From Pseudomonas nicosulfuronedens (GTDB lineage: Bacteria > Pseudomonadota > Gammaproteobacteria > Pseudomonadales > Pseudomonadaceae): a stretch of 57,203 bases of DNA. How positions within the stretch are numbered: position 1 is the stretch's first letter; each line of letters starts with the position of its first letter. Positions 1-10,895 of this stretch are shown here, piece by piece. The notes below the pieces were generated by a model. It saw nothing but the letters and a program-made list of their open reading frames with translations, searched no databases and had not been told where the DNA came from. The DNA is taken from the NCBI RefSeq assembly GCF_005877905.1, contig NZ_SWDV01000046.1:1-57203 (forward strand), read 5' to 3'. The position numbers and the translations under genes were made by a program.

Positions 1-230
1 ACAGAAAATAGAGCATCTCCACAAAGCCCATGGAAAGACTCTGACCAGCACTCAACTCATTCAAAAAACAGAATTGAAAACAAGAACAACTTACACTTTC
101 AAAAGTTTGTTTACGCAGCTATTCATGAGCCGACTATCGAGTCAACTTATCTGGAAACTGAAAGACTCTGCGACAGCCAGACGCCCGGAAGACGTCGCGC
201 CGATCACCTCCTCACCACCTCGAGTGATCC
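1..230. other. Low-GC left flank, no recognisable gene
   Basis: This stretch is clearly poorer in GC than the genes that follow. Two plus-strand frames stay open from the window edge into the antisense of the EAL gene, but neither gives a protein I recognise and neither shows Pseudomonas-like codon use. An 11-base direct repeat, gaaagactctg, occurs at 33-43 and again at 160-170. It may be the intergenic tail of the EAL gene or part of a neighbouring acquired segment. No terminator with a T-run is evident. Confidence 0.4.
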
Positions 231-1778
231 TCAGCCCCCGCTTTGCCGCCCCTGCAAGGCCGCAACGAACGCCGCCAGCGGCATTGGCCGGTCGAACAGG
301 TACCCCTGCAGCACCTCGACACCACGCAGGGCGAGATAGGCCCGCTGCTCTTCGGTTTCCACGCCCTCGGCGATGATCATCAGATCCAGCTTGCCGCAAA
401 GCTCGACGATGCTGTCAAGGACGTGGGAGGACAGTGCGTCCACGCCGATCATCGCCACGAAGCTCTTGTCGATCTTCAGTGCATCCACCTTGAAGCGATG
501 CAGGTAGGCCAGGCTCGAGTTGCCGGTGCCGAAGTCATCGATGGCCAGCTTGACGCCCAGCCCATGGAGGTTGTCGAAAAGCTCGTCGGTCACCTCACTG
601 GAGACGATCAGCTCACGCTCGGTCAGTTCCAGGGTGAGCTCGGGACAATGGGGCAGGAAGCGCGCCTGGAAGCCCCGGCAATCGTCGAACAGTCCCGACT
701 CCGTACAGTGCCGCGCACTGATGTTGAAGCTCAGGTGGAAGCCCTGGCCCAGCAGTTGCCCATGCGGCGACAGCCCGTCAGCAACCTGATGCATCAGTTC
801 GCGGGTCATCGCCACGATCAGCCCGGACCGCTCCGCCATGGGGATGAACAGGTCGGGGCCGACCATACCTTCGCGTGGGTGCACCCAGCGCATCAGCACT
901 TCTGCACCGACCCAGCGGCCGTCGCGGGCATCCACCAGCGGTTGCAGGTAGGGTACGAATTCGCCGGCCAGCAGGGCCCGCTCCAGCTCCAGGCTCGGCG
1001 TGGCCGAGCGCCCCCAGAGCCAGAAACAGACGAATCCGGAAATCCCGCCCAGCATGAACATCAGTATCACCAGGGGCAGCGAGTCCTCGTGGATGTGCCG
1101 CCACTGCGCACCCGCAGGAAAACCGCCGATCACCGAATAGGGGAATCGCTCCGAGTGCTGGATGACCCGCCCCAACGGCAGGGGGGCTGGCGATCCGTCG
1201 TAAACGCCGCCTGCCTCGTCCATCCATTGCCCGCCAACCTGCAATTGCAGGTCGCTACGTTGGTCAACCAGCTGCAGGGTATTGCTCAGGTAACGCCCGT
1301 CCACGGTCGCAAGGGCCGCATGAGGCCCTTCGGCTCGGCGCAGGATCAGCAGGGCATAGTGCGGCGTCACCCGGTTGCCGGCCATCATTCGCAACGCACC
1401 GTCCACATAAAGGCTGGGATCGATGCGCTCATCGAACTCACCGAAAAGCGAGGTGCAATAGATGTCGTCGTCGCGGGTCAGGTTGAGCGAGCGGACGAAC
1501 GGTACAACAGCGACCTGCTCCCTGAGCACCTGGGTGGCGTCGTCGCAAGCCTCATTGTCATGCAGCAACGCGACCCGCGCCGCCCCCGTGGCGTTGCTGA
1601 GCATCACGTCGAAAAGGCGCACCGCCTCGTTCGAGGCGGTGCGGGCTTCCGCAGACAAGGTGCGCAAGGTCTGCCAGTAGATGATGACGCTGCCCAGCAA
1701 CAGCGGCAGCAGCGCCATGGAGAGGGAGAAGACCAGGCGAGGCAGCAGCCGGCGCCGGGTGTAGTTGCGAAGCGGCAT
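231..1778 (-). CDS. CSS-motif EAL cyclic-di-GMP phosphodiesterase
   Basis: Inner-membrane enzyme expected to hydrolyse c-di-GMP to pGpG. The 515-residue protein has an N-terminal membrane segment (about 11-35), a periplasmic CSS-motif domain with Cys78 and Cys108 (YCTSL), a second membrane segment (about 234-256) and a cytoplasmic EAL domain from about 260. Catalytic signatures are present: EVLMRW at 293-298 (EVL in place of EAL, with the metal-binding Glu kept), ELTERE, DDFGTGNSS, KIDKSF, EGVETEEQ and QGYLF. In known CSS-EAL enzymes such as the E. coli PdeC family, periplasmic redox state at the cysteines controls the phosphodiesterase. The ATG at 1778 is preferred to an upstream in-frame ATG at 1832 because AAGGAACAAGG lies directly before it and the membrane segment then starts near residue 11. 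It is transcribed divergently from the RDD gene. Confidence 0.9.
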   Translation of the reverse strand: MPLRNYTRRRLLPRLVFSLSMALLPLLLGSVIIYWQTLRTLSAEARTASNEAVRLFDVMLSNATGAARVALLHDNEACDDATQVLREQVAVVPFVRSLNLTRDDDIYCTSLFGEFDERIDPSLYVDGALRMMAGNRVTPHYALLILRRAEGPHAALATVDGRYLSNTLQLVDQRSDLQLQVGGQWMDEAGGVYDGSPAPLPLGRVIQHSERFPYSVIGGFPAGAQWRHIHEDSLPLVILMFMLGGISGFVCFWLWGRSATPSLELERALLAGEFVPYLQPLVDARDGRWVGAEVLMRWVHPREGMVGPDLFIPMAERSGLIVAMTRELMHQVADGLSPHGQLLGQGFHLSFNISARHCTESGLFDDCRGFQARFLPHCPELTLELTERELIVSSEVTDELFDNLHGLGVKLAIDDFGTGNSSLAYLHRFKVDALKIDKSFVAMIGVDALSSHVLDSIVELCGKLDLMIIAEGVETEEQRAYLALRGVEVLQGYLFDRPMPLAAFVAALQGRQSGG

Positions 1779-1872
1779 CCTTGTTCCTTGCTCGACGGCG
1801 CCGCGACCTGCGACGCATTGCCACTCCCCCACCGGCAGTGGCGTGGATTGAGCTTAGAACAGCCTCCGCCGC

Positions 1873-1901
1873 CGGGCGCTGCGCGGTGGAATCCGTATAA
1901 T
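1873..1901 (+). promoter_or_regulatory. Candidate sigma-70 promoter for the RDD gene
   Basis: A perfect TATAAT hexamer lies at 1896-1901, 38 bases before the RDD start codon. The matching -35 region (about 1873-1878) is a poor match to TTGACA, so this is either a weak promoter or one needing an activator. The call rests on the -10 box and its position in a divergent intergenic region. Confidence 0.45.
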
Positions 1902-1939
1902 CCCCGCCCCACCCATCCTGATCGCCACAGAAGACGCTC

Positions 1940-2455
1940 ATGCCCAAGCCGCAGCAGCTCCAGCCCGTGGGAGACTTCCCGCCCGCCACGCTCCTCCGTC
2001 GCTTTGCCGCGATGTTCTACGACTTCCTGCTCTGCGTGGCCCTGCTGATGGTCGTGACGCTGGTCTACCAGCAAGGCTTCCTGCGCCTGATCTATGGCAG
2101 CGAGAAGCTCCGGATGCTGGCCGACCAGGGCGCGCTGACCGGCGACCCGCTGTTGTCCAGCCTGCTGTTCATCAGCGTGTTCGCCTTCTTCGCGAAGTTC
2201 TGGACCCACAGCGGCCAGACCCTGGGCATGCAGGTCTGGGGCGTTCGCGTGCAGAACGCCAACGGCACGCGCATCAGCCTGATGCAGGCACTGCTGCGCT
2301 TCGTCATCGCCATCGCCTCCTGGGGCTGCGCCGGCCTGGGCTTCCTCTGGATGCTCTGGGACAAGGACAAACGCACCTGGCAGGACCGCTACTCGGAAAG
2401 CGTGGTGATCCAGATCCCCAAAGCGGTGCGCAAGGCAACGCAGGGCCGGGGCTGA
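1940..2455 (+). CDS. RDD family inner-membrane protein
   Basis: A 171-residue membrane protein of the RDD family, whose members are small multi-spanning proteins named for conserved Arg-Asp-Asp residues. Some have been linked to ion exchange, but the function of this one is unknown. The first helix follows LLRRFAAMFYDFLLCVALLM (Arg and Asp of the family pattern). Further helices lie near residues 70-90 and 120-145, and the tail carries the family-typical DKDKRTWQDRYSESVVI. It sits between the divergent EAL gene and the convergent lptG gene, and a strong hairpin terminator follows it directly. It therefore appears to be a single-gene transcription unit. Confidence 0.85.
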   Translation: MPKPQQLQPVGDFPPATLLRRFAAMFYDFLLCVALLMVVTLVYQQGFLRLIYGSEKLRMLADQGALTGDPLLSSLLFISVFAFFAKFWTHSGQTLGMQVWGVRVQNANGTRISLMQALLRFVIAIASWGCAGLGFLWMLWDKDKRTWQDRYSESVVIQIPKAVRKATQGRG

Positions 2456-2466
2456 ACCCGGACAAT

Positions 2467-2496
2467 AAAAAAGCCGGCGATTGCCGGCTTTTTTGT
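2467..2496. terminator. Bidirectional intrinsic terminator between RDD gene and lptG
   Basis: The stem AAAAAGCCGGC / GCCGGCTTTTT encloses a short GATT loop. There is an A-run on the left and a T-run on the right, so it can end transcription from both converging genes (RDD and lptFG). Confidence 0.9.
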
Positions 2497-2524
2497 GAGC
2501 GCGGGTTCTGCCCCGCGATCAGCC

Positions 2525-3584
2525 TCAGCCTGCCCTTTTCAACAGCAGCGTGCCGAGGAAGGCGCAGATCGCCGCCGGCACCAGCACCGCCAGCAACGGC
2601 GGGAAGTTGAACACCTGGCTGGACGGGCCGAGCAGGTCCTGGGCGATGCGGAAGGTAAAGCCCACCAGCACGCCGGTAAACACGCGCTGGCCCAGGGTCA
2701 CGCTGCGCAGAGGACCGAAGATGAACGAGATTGCCATCAGCACCAGGGCAGCGGTCACCAGCGGCTGCAGGATCTTGGTCCAGAACGCCAGCCAGTAGCG
2801 GTTGGAACTCAGGCCCTGATCCTGCAGGTAATGGATGTAGCTCCACAGGCCAGTAATCGACAGCGCTTCCGGCTCCATCACCACGGTGTTGAGCAGTTGC
2901 GGGCTGAGCTGGATGTTCCAGGTCTCGCTCGGGTTGCTCACGACTTCACTGCGCTTTTCCGCGGCGTGCAGCACCGAGGTGGTCACGTCCTGAAGCTGCC
3001 ACTGGTTGTTTTCGAAGACCGCCTGGCGGGCGAAGCTCGCGCTCAGCAGGCGACGGTTGTCGTCGAAGTTGTAGCGGGTCACGCCCAGCAGCACGCCATC
3101 CGGACGCACCACGTTGATGTGGATGAACTCGTGCCCCTGGCGGTGCCACAGGCCCGACTTCGAGCTTTGCGAGCCGTTGCCGCTCTGGGCCAGGGCGCGA
3201 CCGCTCTGGGCAGCGGTTTCGGTGTAGGGAATCACGTACTCGCCCACCAGGATGCCGGCGAACATCAGCACCAGCATCGGCTTCATCACCGCCCAGACGA
3301 TGCGCTGCAGCGACACGCCAGCGGCGCGCATGATGGTCAGCTCGCTGTTGCTGGCCAGGGTGCCCAGGCCCACCAGGCAGCCGATCAGTGCGGCCATGGG
3401 AAGCATGTCGTAGCCACGGCTCGGCGCGGTCAGCAGGACGAACTTGAGCGCCTCTCCAAGGGTGTAGGTCTCGTTGATCTGACCCAATTGGTCGACAAAG
3501 GCGAACAGCTCGGCCAGCCCGAGGATCACTCCGAGTACCGCGAGAATGGAAACGAAGACGGTGGTGCCGATGTAACGATCCAGC

Positions 3585-3592
<8 letters not shown>
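2525..3592 (-). CDS. lptG: LPS export permease LptG
   Basis: A 355-residue inner-membrane permease of the LptB2FG ABC exporter, which extracts lipopolysaccharide from the inner membrane and feeds it to LptC and the periplasmic bridge. The family layout is seen: two N-terminal helices (from about 12 and 60), a large periplasmic jellyroll-like domain (about 130-265) and C-terminal helices ending in LLLKRAG. The ATG at 3592 lies inside the 3' end of lptF, an 8-base overlap implying translational coupling. The LptB ATPase and LptC/A/D are not in the window, as is usual for Pseudomonas, where lptFG is a separate locus. Confidence 0.95.
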
Positions 3593-6390
<2,798 letters not shown>

Positions 6391-6424
6391 TGGCACAGTG
6401 CAACCTGCCGAAGGGATCGAACGC

Positions 6425-6853
6425 ATGACCCGGGTCGACTTCTACGTCATCCCCAGCGCCGATCCCGACGCACGCCTGACCATCGCCTGCCGCCTGGCCG
6501 AAAAGGCCTGGCGGCAAGGCATGCGCATCTTCGTGCTGTGCAGCGACGAGGCCCAGCGCGATGCGCTGGACGCTCGGCTGTGGAACTTCCGGGGCGAAAC
6601 CTTCATCCCACACAATGCGGTGGAGGAAGACGCCGACTCACCGATCGTGCTCGCTCTCGGCGAGCCGCCGGAAAGCCACCGGGACCTGCTGATCAACCTG
6701 ACCCTGGCCATCCCCGCCTTCGTCGACCGCTTCAACCGGGTCGCCGAACTGGTGATCGAGGAGCCGGCGATTCGTCAGGCGGCACGGGAGAATTTCCGTC
6801 GCTACCGCGAGCAGGGCTATCCTTTGCAGGACCATCGCCTGCCGCGCCCTTGA
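6425..6853 (+). CDS. holC: DNA polymerase III subunit chi
   Basis: Chi binds psi (HolD) in the clamp-loader complex and links the replicase to single-strand-binding protein. The 142-residue product starts MTRVDFYVIPSAD, has the family core with KAWRQGMRIFVLC and the LWNFRGETFIPH segment, and is the usual length. The ATG at 6425 is used because the family N-terminus begins here; the frame is open to 6398. It lies between pepA and a small acidic gene, the standard gammaproteobacterial pepA-holC-valS neighbourhood. Confidence 0.94.
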   Translation: MTRVDFYVIPSADPDARLTIACRLAEKAWRQGMRIFVLCSDEAQRDALDARLWNFRGETFIPHNAVEEDADSPIVLALGEPPESHRDLLINLTLAIPAFVDRFNRVAELVIEEPAIRQAARENFRRYREQGYPLQDHRLPRP

Positions 6854-6874
6854 GAGCGTCTCAACCAAGACACC

Positions 6875-7246
6875 ATGGACAACCACAAGCCTCCGCACGA
6901 CCCCGACCACCTGCTGGAAGACCTGAAGAAGATCCAGGACCTGCTGGACGAGTCGGGGGCCGAGCCGCCCCTGCTGACCGAATCCTTCGAGCCGGACAAC
7001 ATCCCGCTGCTCTCCGACGTCGTCACGCCCGCTCCACAAGCGCCGGAGCTTGCAGCTGTCCAGCCCAGCGCGTCGCAAACCTCACCCGCAGCCAACGAGC
7101 TGAACCGCCTGGACCTGGAGCTGCGCGCCGCGGCCCAGCTGATCCTGCAGGATGTCCTCGACGACTTCGCCCCGCAGATCGAGGCTGAACTGCAGCGCCG
7201 CCTGGAAGCGCGGATGCAACGCCTGCTGGCCCAGCGCAAACCCTGA
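6875..7246 (+). CDS. Conserved hypothetical protein between holC and valS
   Basis: A 123-residue soluble protein without signal peptide or membrane segment. The N-terminal third is acidic (HLLEDLKKIQDLLDE, then FEPDNIPLL), the middle is Ala/Pro-rich and probably disordered, and the C-terminal 45 residues are helical and basic (AEAELQRRLEARMQRLL-like). It starts 21 bases after holC and is probably in the same transcript. A gene in this position is conserved in pseudomonads. The position suggests a replication- or translation-linked role, but nothing in the sequence shows one. Confidence 0.8.
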   Translation: MDNHKPPHDPDHLLEDLKKIQDLLDESGAEPPLLTESFEPDNIPLLSDVVTPAPQAPELAAVQPSASQTSPAANELNRLDLELRAAAQLILQDVLDDFAPQIEAELQRRLEARMQRLLAQRKP

Positions 7247-7268
7247 CCCCCGCACCCTTCCGTTTTCT

Positions 7269-7342
7269 GCAGGAGCGACCTCGCGAATCATCGCTACTGC
7301 GCGCTTGCAGAAGAGCGTTCGCGAGCAAGCTCGCTCCTACAG
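7269..7342. repeat. REP pair, left half degenerate
   Basis: The right half TTCGCGAGCAAGCTCGCTCC followed by TAC is a perfect REP palindrome. The left half (GCAGGAGCGACCTCGCGAA) is an eroded inverted copy. It sits directly downstream of the small gene after holC and before the valS promoter. Confidence 0.8.
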
Positions 7343-7375
7343 TTCCCCGTCGGGCGCATGGCCATCCGCGCCGGT

Positions 7376-7404
7376 GGCCTGAGCGCCCTGCCTCCCGCTA
7401 TACT
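7376..7404 (+). promoter_or_regulatory. Candidate valS promoter
   Basis: TATACT at 7399-7404 matches five of six -10 positions and lies 42 bases before the valS ATG. The -35 region at the proper distance is poor. It lies just beyond the REP pair, which suggests that valS has its own promoter apart from pepA-holC. Confidence 0.4.
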
Positions 7405-7446
7405 CAGCGGTTTTCCGTCTAGCCTTATCAGGGTCCCGCCGCGCTC

Positions 7447-10296
7447 ATGGACAAGACCTACCAGCCCCACGCCATCGAATCCCACTGGTACCCCCTCTGG
7501 GAGAAAGAGAACTACTTCGCCCCGCAAGGTTCCGGCGAGCCGTACACCATCATGATCCCGCCGCCGAACGTCACCGGCAGCCTGCACATGGGGCACGGCT
7601 TCAACAACGCCATCATGGATGCGCTGATCCGCTACCGCCGCATGCAGGGCCGCAACACCCTGTGGCAGCCGGGCACCGACCACGCTGGCATCGCCACCCA
7701 GATGGTGGTAGAGCGCCAGCTGGCCGCGCAGGGCATCGCCCGTCATGACCTGGGCCGCGAGAAGTTCCTGGAGAAGGTCTGGGAATGGAAGGATCAGTCC
7801 GGCGGCACCATCACCCGCCAGATTCGCCGCCTGGGTTCCTCCGTGGACTGGTCGCGCGAGCGCTTCACCATGGACGACGGCCTGTCCAACGCCGTGAAGG
7901 AAGCCTTCGTGCGCCTGCACGAGGACGGCCTGATCTACCGCGGCAAGCGCCTGGTCAACTGGGACACCAAGTTCCACACCGCCATTTCCGACCTCGAAGT
8001 GGAGAACCACGACGAGAAGGGCCACCTGTGGCACCTGCGCTACCCGCTGGCCGACGGCAACAAGACCGCCGACGGCAAGGACCACCTGGTTGTCGCCACT
8101 ACCCGCCCGGAAACCGTGCTGGGTGACAGCGCCGTTGCCGTTCACCCGGAAGACGAGCGCTACGCCGCACTGATCGGCACCTTCATCGACCTGCCGCTGG
8201 TGGGCCGGCGCATCCCGATCATCGCCGACGACTACGTCGACCGCGAATTCGGCACCGGCTGCGTGAAGATCACCCCGGCCCACGACTTCAACGACTATGA
8301 AGTCGGCAAGCGCCACGACCTGCCGCTGATCAACATCTTCGACAAGGACGCCGCCGTCCTCGCCGTCGCCCAGGTGTTCAAGCTCGACGGCAGCGTCAAC
8401 CCCGACCTCGACGCCAGCCTGCCGGCCGCCTACGCCGGCCTCGACCGCTTCGTCGCACGCAAGCAGATCGTTGCCGACTTCGAGGCCGCCGGCCTGCTCG
8501 AGAAGATCGACGACCACGCGCTGAAAGTGCCCAAGGGCGACCGCTCCGGCACCGTCATCGAGCCGTGGCTGACCGACCAGTGGTACGTCTCCACCAAGCC
8601 GCTGGCGGAACCTGCCATCGCCGCCGTGGAAGATGGCCGCATCCAGTTCGTGCCCAAGCAGTACGAGAACATGTACTTCAGCTGGATGCGCGACATCCAG
8701 GACTGGTGCATCAGCCGTCAGCTGTGGTGGGGCCACCGCATCCCGGCCTGGTACGACGACGCCGGCAACGTCTACGTCGGTCGCAACGAAGCCGAAGTAC
8801 GTGCCAAGCACAACCTGGGCGACGCCAACCTGCGCCAGGACGAAGACGTCCTCGACACCTGGTTCAGCTCGGGCCTGTGGACCTTCTCCACCCTCGGCTG
8901 GCCGGAACAGACCGACTACCTGAAGACCTTCCACCCCACCGACGTGCTGGTGACCGGCTTCGACATCATCTTCTTCTGGGTTGCGCGCATGATCATGCTG
9001 ACCATGCACCTGATCAAGAATGGCGATGGCAGCGCGCAGATCCCGTTCAAGACCGTCTACGTCCACGGTCTGGTGCGCGATGGCCAGGGCCAGAAGATGT
9101 CCAAGTCCAAGGGCAACGTGCTTGACCCGCTGGATATCGTCGACGGCATCACCCTCGACGAACTGCTGGAGAAACGCACCAGCGGCATGATGCAGCCCAA
9201 GCTCGCCGAGAAGATCGCCAAGCAGACCAAGGCCGAGTTCCCCGAGGGCATCGCCAGCTACGGCACCGACGCCCTGCGCTTCACCTTCTGCTCGCTGGCC
9301 TCCACCGGTCGTGACATCAAGTTCGACATGGGCCGCGTCGAGGGTTACCGCAACTTCTGCAACAAGCTGTGGAACGCCGCCAACTTCGTCATCGAGAACA
9401 CCGATGGCAAGGACACCGGCGTGAATGGCGAGCCGGTCGAGCTGTCCTCGGTGGACCGCTGGATCATCTCCGCCCTGCAGCGCACCGAGATCGAAGTCGC
9501 CCGCCAACTGGACGCCTTCCGCTTCGACCTGGCCACCCAGGCCCTCTACGAGTTCATCTGGGACGAGTACTGCGCCTGGTACCTGGAGCTGGTCAAGCCG
9601 GTGCTGTGGGACGAGAACGCGCCGATCGAGCGTCAGCGCGGCACCCGTCGCACCCTGGCGCGCGTGCTGGAAACGGCCCTGCGCCTGGCGCACCCGTTCA
9701 TGCCGTTCATCACCGAAGAAATCTGGCAGCGCATCAAGGGCGCGGCTGCGAAGTCCGGCGACACCCTGATGCTGCAACCCTGGCCGATCGCCGACGAGGC
9801 GAAGATCGACGCCGCCGCCGAAGGCGACATCGAGTGGGTCAAGGCCCTGATGCTGGGCATCCGCCAGATCCGTGGCGAGATGAACATCTCCATGGCCAAG
9901 CGCATCGACCTGGTGCTGAACAACGCCTCCCCCGAAGACCACCGCCGCCTGGCCGACAACGAGCCGCTGCTGATGAAGCTGGCCAAGCTCGAGACCATCC
10001 GCGTGCTGGACGAAGGCGAAGAGCCGCCGATGTCCGCCACCGCGCTGGTCGGCGACCTGCAGGTGCTGGTGCCGATGGCCGGCCTGATCGACAAGGCTGC
10101 CGAGATGGCGCGCCTGGACAAGGAAATCCAGCGCCTGGAAGGCGAAGTCAAACGCGTGGGCGGCAAGCTGTCCAACGAAGGCTTCGTCGCCAAGGCTCCG
10201 CCGGAAGTGATCGAGAAGGAACGTGCCAAGCTGGCCGAAGCCGAGCAGGCCGTGACCAACCTGATCCAGCAGCGCGAGAAGATCGCCAGCCTGTAA
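7447..10296 (+). CDS. valS: Valyl-tRNA synthetase
   Basis: Class Ia synthetase that attaches valine to tRNA-Val and edits misactivated threonine. The 949-residue protein has the HIGH-type motif [10 protein letters not shown] at 41-50 and KMSKS at 550-554. The CP1 editing domain lies between them ([10 protein letters not shown], and [23 protein letters not shown] residues). An anticodon-binding domain lies at about 665-830, and a C-terminal coiled-coil arm at about 885-949 is rich in Lys/Glu. Length and order are typical. The ATG at 7447 gives the family start [12 protein letters not shown] rho-independent terminator follows. Confidence 0.98.
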   Translation: MDKTYQPHAIESHWYPLWEKENYFAPQGSGEPYTIMIPPPNVTGSLHMGHGFNNAIMDALIRYRRMQGRNTLWQPGTDHAGIATQMVVERQLAAQGIARHDLGREKFLEKVWEWKDQSGGTITRQIRRLGSSVDWSRERFTMDDGLSNAVKEAFVRLHEDGLIYRGKRLVNWDTKFHTAISDLEVENHDEKGHLWHLRYPLADGNKTADGKDHLVVATTRPETVLGDSAVAVHPEDERYAALIGTFIDLPLVGRRIPIIADDYVDREFGTGCVKITPAHDFNDYEVGKRHDLPLINIFDKDAAVLAVAQVFKLDGSVNPDLDASLPAAYAGLDRFVARKQIVADFEAAGLLEKIDDHALKVPKGDRSGTVIEPWLTDQWYVSTKPLAEPAIAAVEDGRIQFVPKQYENMYFSWMRDIQDWCISRQLWWGHRIPAWYDDAGNVYVGRNEAEVRAKHNLGDANLRQDEDVLDTWFSSGLWTFSTLGWPEQTDYLKTFHPTDVLVTGFDIIFFWVARMIMLTMHLIKNGDGSAQIPFKTVYVHGLVRDGQGQKMSKSKGNVLDPLDIVDGITLDELLEKRTSGMMQPKLAEKIAKQTKAEFPEGIASYGTDALRFTFCSLASTGRDIKFDMGRVEGYRNFCNKLWNAANFVIENTDGKDTGVNGEPVELSSVDRWIISALQRTEIEVARQLDAFRFDLATQALYEFIWDEYCAWYLELVKPVLWDENAPIERQRGTRRTLARVLETALRLAHPFMPFITEEIWQRIKGAAAKSGDTLMLQPWPIADEAKIDAAAEGDIEWVKALMLGIRQIRGEMNISMAKRIDLVLNNASPEDHRRLADNEPLLMKLAKLETIRVLDEGEEPPMSATALVGDLQVLVPMAGLIDKAAEMARLDKEIQRLEGEVKRVGGKLSNEGFVAKAPPEVIEKERAKLAEAEQAVTNLIQQREKIASL

Positions 10297-10305
10297 GTGC
10301 CACCG

Positions 10306-10340
10306 AAAGGCCCGCCCCGTGCGGGCCTTTTGCTTTTCTC
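10306..10340 (+). terminator. Intrinsic terminator after valS
   Basis: A perfect 10-base stem AAAGGCCCGC / GCGGGCCTTT with loop CCCGT at 10306-10330 is followed by the T-rich stretch TGCTTTTC. It lies 10 bases beyond the valS stop codon. Confidence 0.88.
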
Positions 10341-10351
10341 AGGGACCGGGA

Positions 10352-10810
10352 ATGACGATCTCGCTGCGCTTCGAATCCATCCTTAACGCGGATGCCGACC
10401 TGGCCTGGCGCTGGATCACTGACGTACGTTGCCTGCGCAACGAAATGCGCCCCCTTCTGTGGATGAGCATCCCGCGCAGTATCAACAACCTCGAAGACCT
10501 GCAGATCGAGCCCGGCAAGCCACTGTTCACCAGTTGGCTCTGGCTGTTGGGCTTGATCCCCCTGGGCACTTCACGCCTTACCCTGCGCGAGCTGCGCAGC
10601 GGCGAAGGTTTCGTCGAGGAGTCGCCGATGACTGGCATGCGCCTGTGGCGCCACGAGCGCACCCTGGAACCTTGCGCCCAGGGCACGCGAGTGGTCGACC
10701 AACTCACCGTCGAGCCCGTCTTCGGCGCGGCGGTGGTGAAGCTGTTCCTGCGCCTCTTCTTCGCCAGCCGACACCGCGCCTTGCGGCGCCGAGCAGCACG
10801 CCTGCCTTAA
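10352..10810 (+). CDS. SRPBCC (START-like) family protein
   Basis: A 152-residue cytosolic protein with the pattern of SRPBCC/polyketide-cyclase-like folds. It begins with a strand (MTISLRFESILNADADLAW), then helix and strands, and ends with a long amphipathic basic helix (VVKLFLRLFFASRHRALRRR). These folds bind hydrophobic ligands; no catalytic residues or specific ligand can be named. The ATG at 10352 follows AGGGACCGGG. A gene in this place after valS is conserved in pseudomonads. It has no other gene in its transcription unit. Confidence 0.72.
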   Translation: MTISLRFESILNADADLAWRWITDVRCLRNEMRPLLWMSIPRSINNLEDLQIEPGKPLFTSWLWLLGLIPLGTSRLTLRELRSGEGFVEESPMTGMRLWRHERTLEPCAQGTRVVDQLTVEPVFGAAVVKLFLRLFFASRHRALRRRAARLP

Positions 10811-10817
10811 TGTTCTT

Positions 10818-10887
10818 GTAGGAGCGAGCTTGCTCGCGAACCATACAATCCCTGAGCAAGAGCATTCGCGAGCAAGCTCGCTCCTAC
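10818..10887. repeat. REP inverted pair
   Basis: GTAGGAGCGAGCTTGCTCGC continuing to GAA at 10818-10840, and the inverted copy TTCGCGAGCAAGCTCGCTCC continuing to TAC at 10865-10887, are separated by 24 bases. The pair lies between the 3' ends of two converging genes (SRPBCC and M14 peptidase) and may also end transcription or block exonucleases there. Confidence 0.92.
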
Positions 10888-10895
10888 AGGCTTCC

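Noticed and set aside
293..1000. EVL in place of EAL as a sign of an inactive phosphodiesterase
   Set aside because: Only the middle residue differs; the catalytic Glu and the other metal and base residues (DDFG, Lys in KIDKS, EGVE) are kept, and EVL is a common active variant.
243..2048. Long plus-strand open frame (601 codons) across the EAL gene
   Set aside because: It is antisense to the EAL gene, His/Gln-rich as expected for the complement of GC-rich coding DNA, and has no domain.
7294..9942. 882-codon minus-strand open frame across valS
   Set aside because: Antisense shadow of valS. It is rich in Val/Gly/His/Gln and lacks motifs; valS is certain.
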